The position numbers were made by a program, and so were the translations under genes. From Agrobacterium vaccinii (lineage in GTDB: Bacteria > Pseudomonadota > Alphaproteobacteria > Rhizobiales > Rhizobiaceae): a stretch of 64,000 nucleotides of DNA. Shown here piece after piece: positions 53,373 through 62,166 of the stretch (position 1 is its first letter; each line of letters starts with the position of its first letter). The notes under the pieces were generated by a model. The model had not been told where the DNA came from, ran no database searches, and saw nothing but the letters and a program-made list of their open reading frames with translations. The stretch lies in NCBI RefSeq assembly GCF_021310995.1, contig NZ_CP054151.1, forward strand, positions 1,095,501 through 1,159,500, read 5' to 3'.

Positions 53373-54244
53373 ACTCGGAGAGCTTCGACACAAAGGCCGT
53401 CGGCCCGCGCATTCGCATGATGATGCCCTTGCTTACGCCTCTCGAAGCAAAGGTCGTGGATACCGTGTTCGCCATGCGGGATTTCAGCGACGAGACGTCG
53501 CTGAAACAGATCGCAGACGATGCGGGTGTGTCCGAGGCCATGGTGGTCAAGATCACCAAGAAGCTCGGCTTTTCCGGCTACCGCGATTTCCGCACAGCCG
53601 TCAGCCAGTATAATCGACAGCCGACAGCGGAAATGCATCAGGAACTCTCGGTCGATGATACGTCGCTGGAAATCGTCCAGAAGGTTTTCCGAACATCTAT
53701 CAACGCCCTGGAAGAAACGCTCTCCATTTTGGATATGGTCGCCTTCGACAAGGCCGCAGACCTCATTCATGGCGCGAAGCATCGGGATTTCTATGGGGTG
53801 GGCGGTTCGGCGCAGATCGCGCGAGACGTTGCCCATAAATTCCTGCGTATCGGCGTGCGTGCCAGCGTATTTGACGATGTGCACATGATGCTGATGTCGG
53901 CAGCTTTGTTGTCCGAAGGCGATATTGCCATCGGCTTTTCCCATTCTGGCAACACCACCGCGATTATCGAAGCGCTTCAACTCGCCAAGCGCAATGGCGC
54001 ACAGACGATTGCGGTCACCAACTATAATTCTTCTGCTCTGGCGCAGGCTGCAGATGTGGTTCTTTGTTCCACGGCACAAGGGTCTCCCCTCATGGGTGAG
54101 AATGCTGCTGCGCGCATCGCGCAACTCAACATTCTCGACGCCGTCTTCATGGCTGTCGCGCAGCGCGACTATCAATCGGCTGAAACCAATCTTGACCGGA
54201 CCATGTCTGCTGTCAAATCCAAGCGGAAAGATAAACCTTCATGA
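53369..54244 (+). CDS. RpiR-family regulator with SIS domain
   Basis: 291 residues: N-terminal HTH_6 domain (DETSLKQIADDAGVSEAMVVKITKKLGFSGYRDFRTAV) and a C-terminal sugar-isomerase domain (FYGVGGSAQIARDVAHKFLRIG, IAIGFSHSGNTTAIIEALQLAK) that binds a phosphosugar. Overlaps the permease by 4 bases and the kinase by 4 bases, so it is co-translated with the system it probably regulates; the effector should be the kinase product. Confidence 0.92.
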   Translation: MNSESFDTKAVGPRIRMMMPLLTPLEAKVVDTVFAMRDFSDETSLKQIADDAGVSEAMVVKITKKLGFSGYRDFRTAVSQYNRQPTAEMHQELSVDDTSLEIVQKVFRTSINALEETLSILDMVAFDKAADLIHGAKHRDFYGVGGSAQIARDVAHKFLRIGVRASVFDDVHMMLMSAALLSEGDIAIGFSHSGNTTAIIEALQLAKRNGAQTIAVTNYNSSALAQAADVVLCSTAQGSPLMGENAAARIAQLNILDAVFMAVAQRDYQSAETNLDRTMSAVKSKRKDKPS

Positions 54245-55128
54245 CACCCTCGCCTCTCGTCACCGTTTTCGGCAGTCTGCATTATGATATTGCCGTCATG
54301 GGGCCATCACGGCCACGCAAGGGCGAGACGGTCACCGGCACGTCATGGCATCCAAAGAGCGGTGGCAAGGGCGGCAATCAGGCGGTTTCGGCAGCGCGCA
54401 CCGGAGTGGCGACGTCGATGATCGGAGCCGTCGCAGATGATGATTTCGGGCGGTTTTTGCTTGCCAATCTGGAACGCAAGGGCGTCGATGATACGTTCGT
54501 CCGTCGCGACGCATCACAATCCACCGGCATGAGCGTCGCCATATTTGATAATGAGGGCGACTACGGTGCCGTTATCGTATCGGGCAGCAATCTGAGCCTC
54601 GGTGAAGCCGACGTGAGCGCCGCTCAGGAACTGTTGTCGAAGACAACACTGCTTGTCCTCCAAAACGAGATTCCCGATGCCGCGAACGTCGTTGGCGCGA
54701 AAGCCGTCAAGCAGGCCGGTGGCCGCGTCCTGATCAATGCCGCACCAGCCAGAGCACTTTCCAGTGATCTCCGGCCGTTGATCGACATTCTCGTCGTCAA
54801 CGCCATCGAAGCGGAAATGCTTGCAGGCGTTCCGGTCGTTGAGACACTCGCGGGCGCTTTGGAGGCTGCACGCAAACTGGTGCAAACCTTCCCACAGGTC
54901 GTCGTGACCGCTGGCGGTTCGGGCGTCGCTTACGCAGACCGCGATGGCGAAGAGATCGTCATCGAGGCAGTAAAGATAAAAGTTGAGAGCACCCATGGGG
55001 CAGGCGACGAGTTCATCGGCGTTCTGGCAGCGGAACTCGCGTCCGGTCGGTCAATGAATGAAGCGCTTCGAAAAGCCAATATGGAAGCGGCAAAACTGGT
55101 TGCCACACCTGAAGCGCAAAGACTTTGA
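54241..55128 (+). CDS. Ribokinase-family carbohydrate kinase
   Basis: 295-residue PfkB kinase. Substrate motif SGGKGGNQAVSAARTG; INAAPARAL; the C-terminal motif reads STHGAGDEFIGVLA, so the usual D-T-x-GAGD becomes S-T-H-GAGD while the catalytic Asp remains. It belongs to the CUT2 operon through the ATGA overlap with the RpiR gene. Confidence 0.88.
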   Translation: MTPSPLVTVFGSLHYDIAVMGPSRPRKGETVTGTSWHPKSGGKGGNQAVSAARTGVATSMIGAVADDDFGRFLLANLERKGVDDTFVRRDASQSTGMSVAIFDNEGDYGAVIVSGSNLSLGEADVSAAQELLSKTTLLVLQNEIPDAANVVGAKAVKQAGGRVLINAAPARALSSDLRPLIDILVVNAIEAEMLAGVPVVETLAGALEAARKLVQTFPQVVVTAGGSGVAYADRDGEEIVIEAVKIKVESTHGAGDEFIGVLAAELASGRSMNEALRKANMEAAKLVATPEAQRL

Positions 55129-55741
55129 TGACCTGAGCCTTGGGGTATACTCCTACCAAACGACCCAAGAACTATCACGTCGTGACAGAACAAAGATGCG
55201 ATTTCCATAATCGAAAGACCTGCATCTGCCGAAGATCGCGCCGCTCCCGTTCATTGTGAGGTGATCCGATCGGCGCGGCGCAGGCAGATATCCACGGAGA
55301 GGTTTGCCAGCCTGACAAGCTCTGTCAAAAGCCGCTGGCGGAAGCCAGTGTCTGCCTTGCCGCCTTCGCTCGCCCCGTCTTCAAGGTTGCTTCGATCTGC
55401 CTTGCCGCCGCGGTAAGTGCGGCCTGCGGCGACTTGATTCCCAGCAGCATCGTGAATCTCAACGCCCAGGATTTTTTCGATAGCGGTATATTGCGGCAGC
55501 CTCTGGACCGGCGCTGACCGAGACGTGGTTCCCATGACGACTTTCTGGATACTGCCGTGTGTCGCGCCATTGAGCCGGGTATTCTGTACCCGCACAACAG
55601 AGTTTTAATTCTGGGAGTTGATTTCTCCGATATTTACGAGCAGCTTGACACGCCAAACTGCCGCGCAGATCAGAGACAAGTGGCGGAATAGGTGGTCTTG
55701 GCATTGATCCGCACGCTGTAGTGCAAATTTAGGATCCGACG
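55129..55741. other. Intergenic region with a doubtful minus-strand frame
   Basis: No confident gene. A 114-codon frame on the minus strand is described separately. The right part (55600-55741) is AT-richer and should contain the promoter of the two-component operon. Confidence 0.4.
55251..55595 (-). CDS. Hypothetical protein or gene remnant
   Basis: A 114-residue minus-strand frame from GTG 55595 reads YTAIEKILGVEIHDAAGNQV and FRQRLLTELVRLANLSVDIC, which looks protein-like. Upstream, after a TAA, the same frame continues open with VWRVKLLVNIGEINSQN, suggesting a longer gene broken by a stop. No ribosome site and no family recognised. Confidence 0.25.
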   Translation of the reverse strand: MRVQNTRLNGATHGSIQKVVMGTTSRSAPVQRLPQYTAIEKILGVEIHDAAGNQVAAGRTYRGGKADRSNLEDGASEGGKADTGFRQRLLTELVRLANLSVDICLRRADRITSQ

Positions 55742-56398
55742 GTGCGTATTTTACTCGTTGAAGATGATAACATTCTCGGTTCGTCTCTCCAAAAAGCCCT
55801 AGAAAAACATGCCTATGGCGTGGACTGGTTTCGGGATGGTGTTTCCGGGCTCGAAGCTGCGGAAAATGCGGTTTTTGCAGCTGTGATCCTCGATATCAAT
55901 TTGCCCGGTCTCAACGGGATAGGTGTCCTGAAAGGGTTGCGTCAGAAAGGCAACACGGTGCCGGTGCTGCTTTTGACGGCGCTCGATGCCGTACGGCAGA
56001 AAGTTGAGGGGTTGGATGAGGGGGCAGATGATTATCTGGTCAAACCCTTCGATCTGGACGAACTTCTTGCCCGGTTGCGCGCACTGATGAGAAGGCGGGA
56101 GGGGCGCACCGAAAGCGTGATCCGGTGCGGTGATCTGGAGGTAGATCCATCTGCGATGGTGATCCGCAAGGGTGGCACACAGCTGCATGCAACCGCCAAA
56201 GAGTTCCATCTGCTCAAACTGCTGATGGAGCGTGCAGGTCGTTATGTGACCAAGAATGACATTGAATACGCGCTCTACGACGCGTCCAGTCTGGTCGAGA
56301 GTAATGCGATTGAAGTCAATATCTACAATCTTCGAAAGAAGCTTGGGACGGACGTGATCAAGTCGATCCGTGGCGTGGGCTATATGATAGAGCGATGA
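55742..56398 (+). CDS. Two-component response regulator, OmpR/PhoB family
   Basis: 218 residues. Receiver domain: acidic pocket Glu7-Asp8-Asp9 in LLVEDDN, phospho-acceptor Asp51 in LDINLPG, Thr in LLLTALD and Lys in YLVKPFD. The C-terminal winged helix (LHATAKEFHLLKLLMERAGRYVTKNDIEYALYD, NIYNLRKKLG) binds DNA. Start GTG 55742 after AGGA. Its stop overlaps the kinase ATG. May control the operon beginning at 57863. Confidence 0.92.
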   Translation: MRILLVEDDNILGSSLQKALEKHAYGVDWFRDGVSGLEAAENAVFAAVILDINLPGLNGIGVLKGLRQKGNTVPVLLLTALDAVRQKVEGLDEGADDYLVKPFDLDELLARLRALMRRREGRTESVIRCGDLEVDPSAMVIRKGGTQLHATAKEFHLLKLLMERAGRYVTKNDIEYALYDASSLVESNAIEVNIYNLRKKLGTDVIKSIRGVGYMIER

Positions 56399-57774
56399 AA
56401 AACTCGACACTTGCGCGCAAGCTCTTTCTCAGAATAGCACCCGTCGTTGCGGTGGCCATCGTCGTCATCGGTGTTTTCGCCTTCAACAGCGCGACGCGAG
56501 AAATCGACAATATCTATGATGCCCAGATGATCAACGACGCCAACGTCATGTGGGGGTTGCTGCGTCACAGGCTCGAGGACCCGGCGCGCCAAGGCTCACA
56601 AAAGATCGGCGATATCGATTTCAACATGGACAATCAGCTTGCCCTCAATGAGGACGCGGATGATTATGCCGACGCGCATATGGTCCGCGCCTGGGTGGGC
56701 GATCGCATTGCGGTCTACAGCAGCACGGCGTTTTTATCCGATGTGCCGCCTCGACCGGTCGGCTTCAGCGATTTTTCTTATAAGGGGGAAGCATGGCGCA
56801 TCTATTCGCTTCGCATTCCAGACACGGCCATCGTTCTGGAGGTGGGCCAGAAGGATACCCTGAGGGCAACTCTGGTTGCCAATATTCTTCTCAATCTGTT
56901 TTTCCCGCTGCTCGTTATTCTGCCGATCATCGCCGCGCTGATCTGGTTGGGCATCAACAGCAGCCTCAGCACGATCCATGATCTGGTCCGCCAAATCCGC
57001 ACGCGTTCTCCCGACGACCTCTCGGCCATTCCCACAGGGGCTCTCTCGCGAGACTTGCTGCCGTTGGGCCGCTCGATCAATCAGCTTCTCGTCAAGCTCG
57101 GGAATTCCCTGACACTCGAAAGGCGCTTTTCCGATCTGGCCGCTCATCAGTTGCGCACGCCGCAGGCCTCGGTGAAGCTGCTATTGCAGATGCTGCAAAA
57201 TGCTGACGATGAAGCGGAGCGCCGCCAGCTCATTTCAGCTTTGGTGGAAAGCAATGACCGGGCGTCTCACCTCATCGAGCAGCTTTTGCGGCTCGCGCGG
57301 GTCAGCCATCATCCGCTGCGGGTGGAAAAAGTGCCGCTCTATCACATGACTGCGTCCGTACTGGCCGAATTCGGTACGCTCATTAACAGCCGCGATCTGG
57401 ATGTTTCGCTGGAAGGCGAAGAAGACGTCGAGGTCGAGACCGATGGGGCCGCGGTGCGAACGATCATCGTCAACCTGATCGACAATGCGGTGAAATACTC
57501 CGTCGTCGGGGGACGGGTGGCGGTTGTCGTTGCGAGAGAAGACGATGCCTGCCGTCTTTCCGTCAGCGATTCTGGTCCCGGTATTCCGCCAGAAGAGCGA
57601 TCGTCCGTGTTCCAGCGTTTCTACCGAGTCGAGACGCTTCAGACGGAGGGATCGGGCCTCGGCCTTGCTATCGTAGCCGATATTGCCGAACGGCTGTCGA
57701 TCAAGATCGACATGGGTACGCCGGATTGGGGCACGGGATTGAAGGTCGATTTGCACATTCCTCAAAATGTTTGA
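56395..57774 (+). CDS. Two-component sensor histidine kinase
   Basis: 459-residue inner-membrane kinase. Helix 1 (VVAVAIVVIGVFAFN) and helix 2 (NILLNLFFPLLVILPIIAALIWLGI) enclose a periplasmic region of about 130 residues that includes NAMED-type acidic patches and no recognised sensor fold. Phospho-acceptor His in AAHQLRTPQASVK; ATP-binding boxes NLIDNAVKYS, DSGPGIPPEER and GSGLGLAIV. Resembles TctE/QseC-type kinases, which often sense organic acids. Cognate to the preceding regulator. Confidence 0.91.
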   Translation: MKNSTLARKLFLRIAPVVAVAIVVIGVFAFNSATREIDNIYDAQMINDANVMWGLLRHRLEDPARQGSQKIGDIDFNMDNQLALNEDADDYADAHMVRAWVGDRIAVYSSTAFLSDVPPRPVGFSDFSYKGEAWRIYSLRIPDTAIVLEVGQKDTLRATLVANILLNLFFPLLVILPIIAALIWLGINSSLSTIHDLVRQIRTRSPDDLSAIPTGALSRDLLPLGRSINQLLVKLGNSLTLERRFSDLAAHQLRTPQASVKLLLQMLQNADDEAERRQLISALVESNDRASHLIEQLLRLARVSHHPLRVEKVPLYHMTASVLAEFGTLINSRDLDVSLEGEEDVEVETDGAAVRTIIVNLIDNAVKYSVVGGRVAVVVAREDDACRLSVSDSGPGIPPEERSSVFQRFYRVETLQTEGSGLGLAIVADIAERLSIKIDMGTPDWGTGLKVDLHIPQNV

Positions 57775-57862
57775 CGATTTCAGTTTCGCTTCATTTTGAC
57801 CTAAGCTTCGGCTCATCAGCCCTTGTTATGACCTCTGCCAGACGACAGGCAGGAATTGGTTC

Positions 57863-58546
57863 ATGCAAGTGTTTTGCGATTTTGACGGAACGATCTCGGT
57901 CGGCGATACGACGGATCAGGTTCTTACACGGTTCGCCCATCCGGAATGGGAATTCATCGAACAGCAATGGCTGCGTGGCCTCATCGGCTCGGCAGAATGC
58001 ATGCGCAAACAGATCGCGCTTCTTCACGTCACGCCGCGTGATCTCGATGAGCTTCTCGATACGGTTGAGATCGATCCGGGTTTCCCCGCCTTCTTGTCCG
58101 CCTGCAAGGCATGGGATGTACCGGTCACCGTCGTCAGCGATGGTGTCGGCTATTTCATAGGCCGTATTCTGGCCCGCCACGACATCGCCGATTTGCCCAT
58201 CATAGCCAACGTGCTGACCCAGCATAAGAGCGAAGACGGCGTCGCCTATTCCATCAGCCAGCCATTCGCTGAACGTAACTGCGGCACGGGCTCAGGCGTC
58301 TGCAAATGCGCGGTGGTCGAAGCCGTTGGCGGCACGATCTACATCGGTGACGGTCGCTCGGACTTCTGCGTCTCTGACAAGGCAGACATCATGTTTGCAA
58401 AAGACAAGCTTGCCGATCACTGCCGCCGGCAGGGCATCCCCTTTATTCCCTTCAACACCTTCACCGACCTTCTTCCCCGCATCACGTCGATCTTGTCCGA
58501 CGGAGCACGGTCTTACCGTGCCCAGACGCAAACCCTGATCGCGTGA
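57863..58546 (+). CDS. HAD-superfamily phosphatase, MtnX/SerB-like
   Basis: 227 residues. HAD motif I is FCDFDGTIS with the nucleophile Asp6 and acid Asp8; motif II is TVVSDG; motif IV is YIGDGRSDF. The helical cap lies between I and II. The order and lengths follow MtnX, which dephosphorylates a methylthio-ketopentene intermediate, and phosphoserine phosphatase. No methionine-salvage gene is nearby, so the substrate is probably the phosphorylated intermediate of this operon. First gene of the operon. Confidence 0.85.
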   Translation: MQVFCDFDGTISVGDTTDQVLTRFAHPEWEFIEQQWLRGLIGSAECMRKQIALLHVTPRDLDELLDTVEIDPGFPAFLSACKAWDVPVTVVSDGVGYFIGRILARHDIADLPIIANVLTQHKSEDGVAYSISQPFAERNCGTGSGVCKCAVVEAVGGTIYIGDGRSDFCVSDKADIMFAKDKLADHCRRQGIPFIPFNTFTDLLPRITSILSDGARSYRAQTQTLIA

Positions 58547-58567
58547 ACCAGCCTGAAAGGCATTTTT

Positions 58568-59989
58568 ATGCGTAGCAATGTCATACCCGTTTCAGCAGCA
58601 GCCGATTGGCCACACGAAAAGACCGAAGAGGAACTGCGTCTTCTGGAAGATACCTATTGTTCCCATGGCGATACGGTTCACTATTCTCCAAAGCCGAAGT
58701 TTTTCACCGAATGCAGCGGGTCCTATCTTTACGACGAAGGCGGCACGGCGTTTCTCGATCTTCAGATGTGGTACTCTGCCGTCAATTTCGGCTATCGCAA
58801 TGAACGCCTGAACGCGACGGTTCACCGCCAGCTCGATCGTCTGCCGCAAGTGGCATCCCAGTATCTGCACCGCGAAAAGGTCGAACTTGCTACACTGATC
58901 GCGCAGGATGCCGAACAGAAGTTCGGCCACGAGGGGCGGGTGCATTTCAACGTTGGCGGCTCGCAGGCCATCGAGGATTCGCTGAAGCTCGTTCGCAATT
59001 ACACTGGCGGCAAAAGCCTGATGTTTGCCTTCGAGGGTGGCTATCACGGCCGCACGCTCGGCGCGTCGGCCATCACCTCGAGCTATCGGTATCGCCGCCG
59101 TTACGGCCATTTCGGCGACCGCGCACAGTTCATCGAGTTTCCCTACCATTTTCGCGGGCCGAAGGGCATGTCGAAGGAAGAGTATGGTGAAATGTGCGTC
59201 GCCAAATTCGCCCGCTTGTTCGAAAGCGAATATAATGGCGTCTGGGATCCCAAGGTCGGCAAGAGCGAATACGCCGCGTTCTACATCGAGCCCATTCAGG
59301 GAACCGGCGGTTACGTCATTCCACCGATGAACTTCTTCACGGGTCTGAAGAAGGTTCTGGATGACCACGGAATTCTGATGGTGGTCGATGAAATCCAGAT
59401 GGGTGTCTATCGCACCGGCAAACTCTGGTCGGTGGAGCATTTCGGTGTGTCGCCCGATGTTCTGGTATTCGGCAAGGCCATCACCAACGGGCTGAACCCT
59501 CTGTCTGGCGTATGGGCTAGAGAAGAGCTGATCAATCCAACGGTATTTCCTCCTGGTTCGACGCATTCTACCTTCGCCAGCAACCCGATGGGAACGGCTG
59601 TTGCGCTGGAAACCATGAAGATGCTGCAGGAGGAAGACTTCGGCGCGGCGATTATGGCCAAGGGTGCGTATTTCCTGGACGGCTTGAAGCAGTTGCAGCG
59701 TGCCCACGCCATCGTCGGCGAGGTGGATGGACTGGGTCTTGCTCTGCGTATGGAGATTTGCCAGGACGACAGTTACACGCCCGACAAGGCCACGATGGAC
59801 TGGCTGTGTGACGAAGGCATGAAGGGCGACTTGCAGGTGGGTGCCAACACCTACGGCCTCGTTCTCGATGTCGGCGGCTACCACAAGAACGTCATCACCT
59901 TCGCACCGAACCTGTTGATCAGCTATGAGGAGATCGATCTTGCGCTCGCTCTGCTCGACCAATTGCTGATCCGCGCTGAACGGAGATAG
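58568..59989 (+). CDS. Class III PLP-dependent aminotransferase
   Basis: 473 residues of the ornithine/acetylornithine/diaminobutyrate aminotransferase group. The PLP contact Asp lies in LMVVDEIQMGVYRTG and the PLP-forming Lys in VLVFGKAITNGLNP; the N-terminal half has HFNVGGSQAIEDSLKL and GGYHGRTLGASAIT. These enzymes move the omega-amino group of amino acids or polyamines. It lies 21 bases after the phosphatase and 4 bases before the arginase-fold gene, so it is part of the same operon. Substrate unknown. Confidence 0.9.
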   Translation: MRSNVIPVSAAADWPHEKTEEELRLLEDTYCSHGDTVHYSPKPKFFTECSGSYLYDEGGTAFLDLQMWYSAVNFGYRNERLNATVHRQLDRLPQVASQYLHREKVELATLIAQDAEQKFGHEGRVHFNVGGSQAIEDSLKLVRNYTGGKSLMFAFEGGYHGRTLGASAITSSYRYRRRYGHFGDRAQFIEFPYHFRGPKGMSKEEYGEMCVAKFARLFESEYNGVWDPKVGKSEYAAFYIEPIQGTGGYVIPPMNFFTGLKKVLDDHGILMVVDEIQMGVYRTGKLWSVEHFGVSPDVLVFGKAITNGLNPLSGVWAREELINPTVFPPGSTHSTFASNPMGTAVALETMKMLQEEDFGAAIMAKGAYFLDGLKQLQRAHAIVGEVDGLGLALRMEICQDDSYTPDKATMDWLCDEGMKGDLQVGANTYGLVLDVGGYHKNVITFAPNLLISYEEIDLALALLDQLLIRAERR

Positions 59990-59993
59990 GACC

Positions 59994-60947
59994 ATGCAAC
60001 TCCTTCTCCTTCATCTTGATGATGCGTTGGAGTTGCAGCCCGGTTTCGTGCGCGCCTGTGTTGCCGCAGGCGCGTCGCAACATGTCGACAAGGATGCGGG
60101 CAGGGATGTGCGGCTGTGGAGCAAGCAGCGTCAGCTCAGTGAACTCGCCCGCAGCCTTTCCAAGAACGGATGTGCTCTCAACGGGCAACCCCGGCTTTGC
60201 TTTATGGGGTCAGGCGATTTCCACCACATAACGGCTCTGCTGCTCGACGCCGCATTGGAAAAACATCCGACCCCCACGACGCTGATCCATTTCGACAATC
60301 ATCCCGACTGGGTAAAATTTAAAGGCGGGTTGCACTGCGGCTCATGGGTCAACAGTGCGCTGGAAAATCGGAACATCGACAAGGTCATCACCATTGGCGT
60401 GTGCAGCGACGACTTGCGCAATCCCGAGCGCAAGGGTGCCAATCTCAAGTGGCTCGGACAGGGCAGGCTCGAGCTTTATCCCTATTCGCATCCTCCAAGC
60501 CGGGTATCATCAGACTATGGAAGCGGGCCGAGTTTTCGTCACGAGGCCGGTGCGCTTCACTGGCGCTCGATTTGCGGGATCGGCGAGGCGAATTTCTTCG
60601 AGGAAATCCTCGGTCGCATTCAGACGCCATCGGTCTATATCTCCATCGACAAGGATGTTCTGGCTGCCGATGACGCCGTCACCAATTGGGATCAGGGCGG
60701 TATGCGGCTGCCCTATCTCCTTTCCCTCATCAGCGAAATCGGCAGGCGTCATCGCATCATTGGGGCGGACGTCATCGGTGATTATTCCGCGCCTGCCTAT
60801 TCGGGAATGCCCTGGACGCAGATTGCAAAGAAGGTCGAAAGCCTGATCGATCAGCCGCGTCTGCGTCAGGACAAATCGGCGATCGAGGATGTCAACAGCG
60901 CGTCAAACTATGCGCTCCTCGATATTCTGGCGGAGCACATGCAATGA
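59994..60947 (+). CDS. Arginase-fold hydrolase (divergent ureohydrolase)
   Basis: 317 residues. The binuclear-metal blocks of arginase/agmatinase are recognisable but altered: CFMGSGDFHH for the usual GGDH, IHFDNHPDW for DAHxD, and YISIDKDVLAADD for SxDxDxxDP. All expected Asp and His ligands are in place. It resembles uncharacterised arginase-like proteins more than arginase or agmatinase. It would hydrolyse a guanidino, amidine or amide group. It starts 4 bases after the aminotransferase and overlaps the next gene. Confidence 0.72.
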   Translation: MQLLLLHLDDALELQPGFVRACVAAGASQHVDKDAGRDVRLWSKQRQLSELARSLSKNGCALNGQPRLCFMGSGDFHHITALLLDAALEKHPTPTTLIHFDNHPDWVKFKGGLHCGSWVNSALENRNIDKVITIGVCSDDLRNPERKGANLKWLGQGRLELYPYSHPPSRVSSDYGSGPSFRHEAGALHWRSICGIGEANFFEEILGRIQTPSVYISIDKDVLAADDAVTNWDQGGMRLPYLLSLISEIGRRHRIIGADVIGDYSAPAYSGMPWTQIAKKVESLIDQPRLRQDKSAIEDVNSASNYALLDILAEHMQ

Positions 60948-61297
60948 ACGGCAGCCTGACCCTCACCATGCTTGGCCTGATCTGTTTCTGCATCCTTGCG
61001 GAAACGGCGCGTGAAGTCTGCTTCAAATATGCTGCCAATGACAGCACCCTGGCCGCGACCTTGGTCAAGCCGGTCACATGGGCTGGCATCGTCTTCTGGG
61101 CGCTCGAATTGATGAGCTGGACTGCGGTTTTGCAGAGGGTGCCGCTTTCGATTGCCTTTCCCTTGATGGCGTTGAGTTACGCCGCAATCGTTGTGGCAGG
61201 GGCCATTTTTTTCAAAGAACACATCAACATCAATCACGCCTTGGGGGTGTTTCTCATCACCTCCGGCGTCGTCTGTGTGGGAGTTACAGGATTATGA
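60944..61297 (+). CDS. Four-helix small multidrug/EamA-type transporter (ArnE-like)
   Basis: 117-residue membrane protein with four helices. Helix 1 holds the SMR glutamate in ILAETAREVCFKYA; the second half, VPLSIAFPLMALSYAAIVVAGAIFFKEHI, resembles EamA half-domains and the ArnE/ArnF lipid-linked aminosugar flippases. Both overlaps (ATGA at 60944 and 61294) make it translationally coupled to the enzymes. It probably moves the product or an intermediate across the inner membrane; it would act as a dimer. Confidence 0.78.
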   Translation: MNGSLTLTMLGLICFCILAETAREVCFKYAANDSTLAATLVKPVTWAGIVFWALELMSWTAVLQRVPLSIAFPLMALSYAAIVVAGAIFFKEHININHALGVFLITSGVVCVGVTGL

Positions 61298-62166
61298 AAA
61301 TCTTCGCACATACCAAATGGGATGTCGCCCCGGTCATCGCAGCCGTTGCGCATCTGGCTTTCGACATCTACCTGATCGCCGGTTTTCACAGCCGACCGCT
61401 TTGGCTTTCCGGCGTTCTCGGTTGTCTCTACGCCATTTCTATTTCGTGGAATATCAACAGCATATCCCACAATTTCATCCACACGCCCTACTTCAGGACA
61501 AAGTTGATGAACTACGGGTTCAGCCTGCTGGAATCAGTCGCTATCGGGTTTTCCCAGACCTACTATCACTGGATCCACATGCGGCATCATTCTGGCAACA
61601 GCGACAGGCCGGATGAAAAAGGTGACACGGTTGATCTCCTGTCGATCTACCGCCACGGTCGCAACGGTGAGCCGGAAAATGTCTGGTCCTATACCTTCCT
61701 CAGCTTCTTTCGTGACGACATCGGAGACATCCACAGGGCCATCGCGAAGAACCGTCCGTTCGACGCCAAATGGGGACGTTTGGAGCTGGCGGTCTTCCTG
61801 GCCATGGTCGGTGCCGTCTTGCTTTACGACTGGAAAGCGGTGCTGTTTTTTGCCCCCTTCTATTATCTCGGCAACTGCCTCTCGTCGCTGAACGGATATT
61901 ACGAACATCTGCACGGTGATCCCGATGTCCCGATTGCCTGGGGCGTGAGCAGTCACAAGCCGTTCTATAACTGGCTGTGGTTCGGCAATGGCTATCATGC
62001 AGAACACCATTACCGCCCGAAAACACACTGGACGAAACTCAGCACGCTGCACGAGCAGATCAGGGCCGAGCAGGAGAGAGCGGGCGTACACGTCATCAGC
62101 ACCTGCCACGCATTGGGCTTCATGGCCAAGGAAAACCGTGAGATGGAGCTTCATCGTGACATCTGA
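61294..62166 (+). CDS. Membrane fatty-acid desaturase family protein
   Basis: 290 residues with four or more hydrophobic helices. Three His boxes that bind the di-iron centre are seen: HNFIH near residue 62, HWIHMRHH near 93 and HAEHH near 237, the pattern of acyl-lipid desaturases and related hydroxylases. It would introduce a double bond or hydroxyl in an acyl chain. ATG 61294 overlaps the transporter stop (ATGA). Confidence 0.87.
   Translation: MKIFAHTKWDVAPVIAAVAHLAFDIYLIAGFHSRPLWLSGVLGCLYAISISWNINSISHNFIHTPYFRTKLMNYGFSLLESVAIGFSQTYYHWIHMRHHSGNSDRPDEKGDTVDLLSIYRHGRNGEPENVWSYTFLSFFRDDIGDIHRAIAKNRPFDAKWGRLELAVFLAMVGAVLLYDWKAVLFFAPFYYLGNCLSSLNGYYEHLHGDPDVPIAWGVSSHKPFYNWLWFGNGYHAEHHYRPKTHWTKLSTLHEQIRAEQERAGVHVISTCHALGFMAKENREMELHRDI

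Noticed and set aside
55325..55597. 90-codon minus-strand frame alternative to the 114-codon frame
   Set aside because: Overlaps the other frame, has a composition dominated by Arg, Ala and Ser as in GC-rich shadows, and lacks a ribosome site.
58592..59995. 467-codon open frame on the minus strand opposite the aminotransferase
   Set aside because: It mirrors the class III aminotransferase codon by codon, has no ribosome site and no protein motif; the plus-strand gene has intact PLP motifs.
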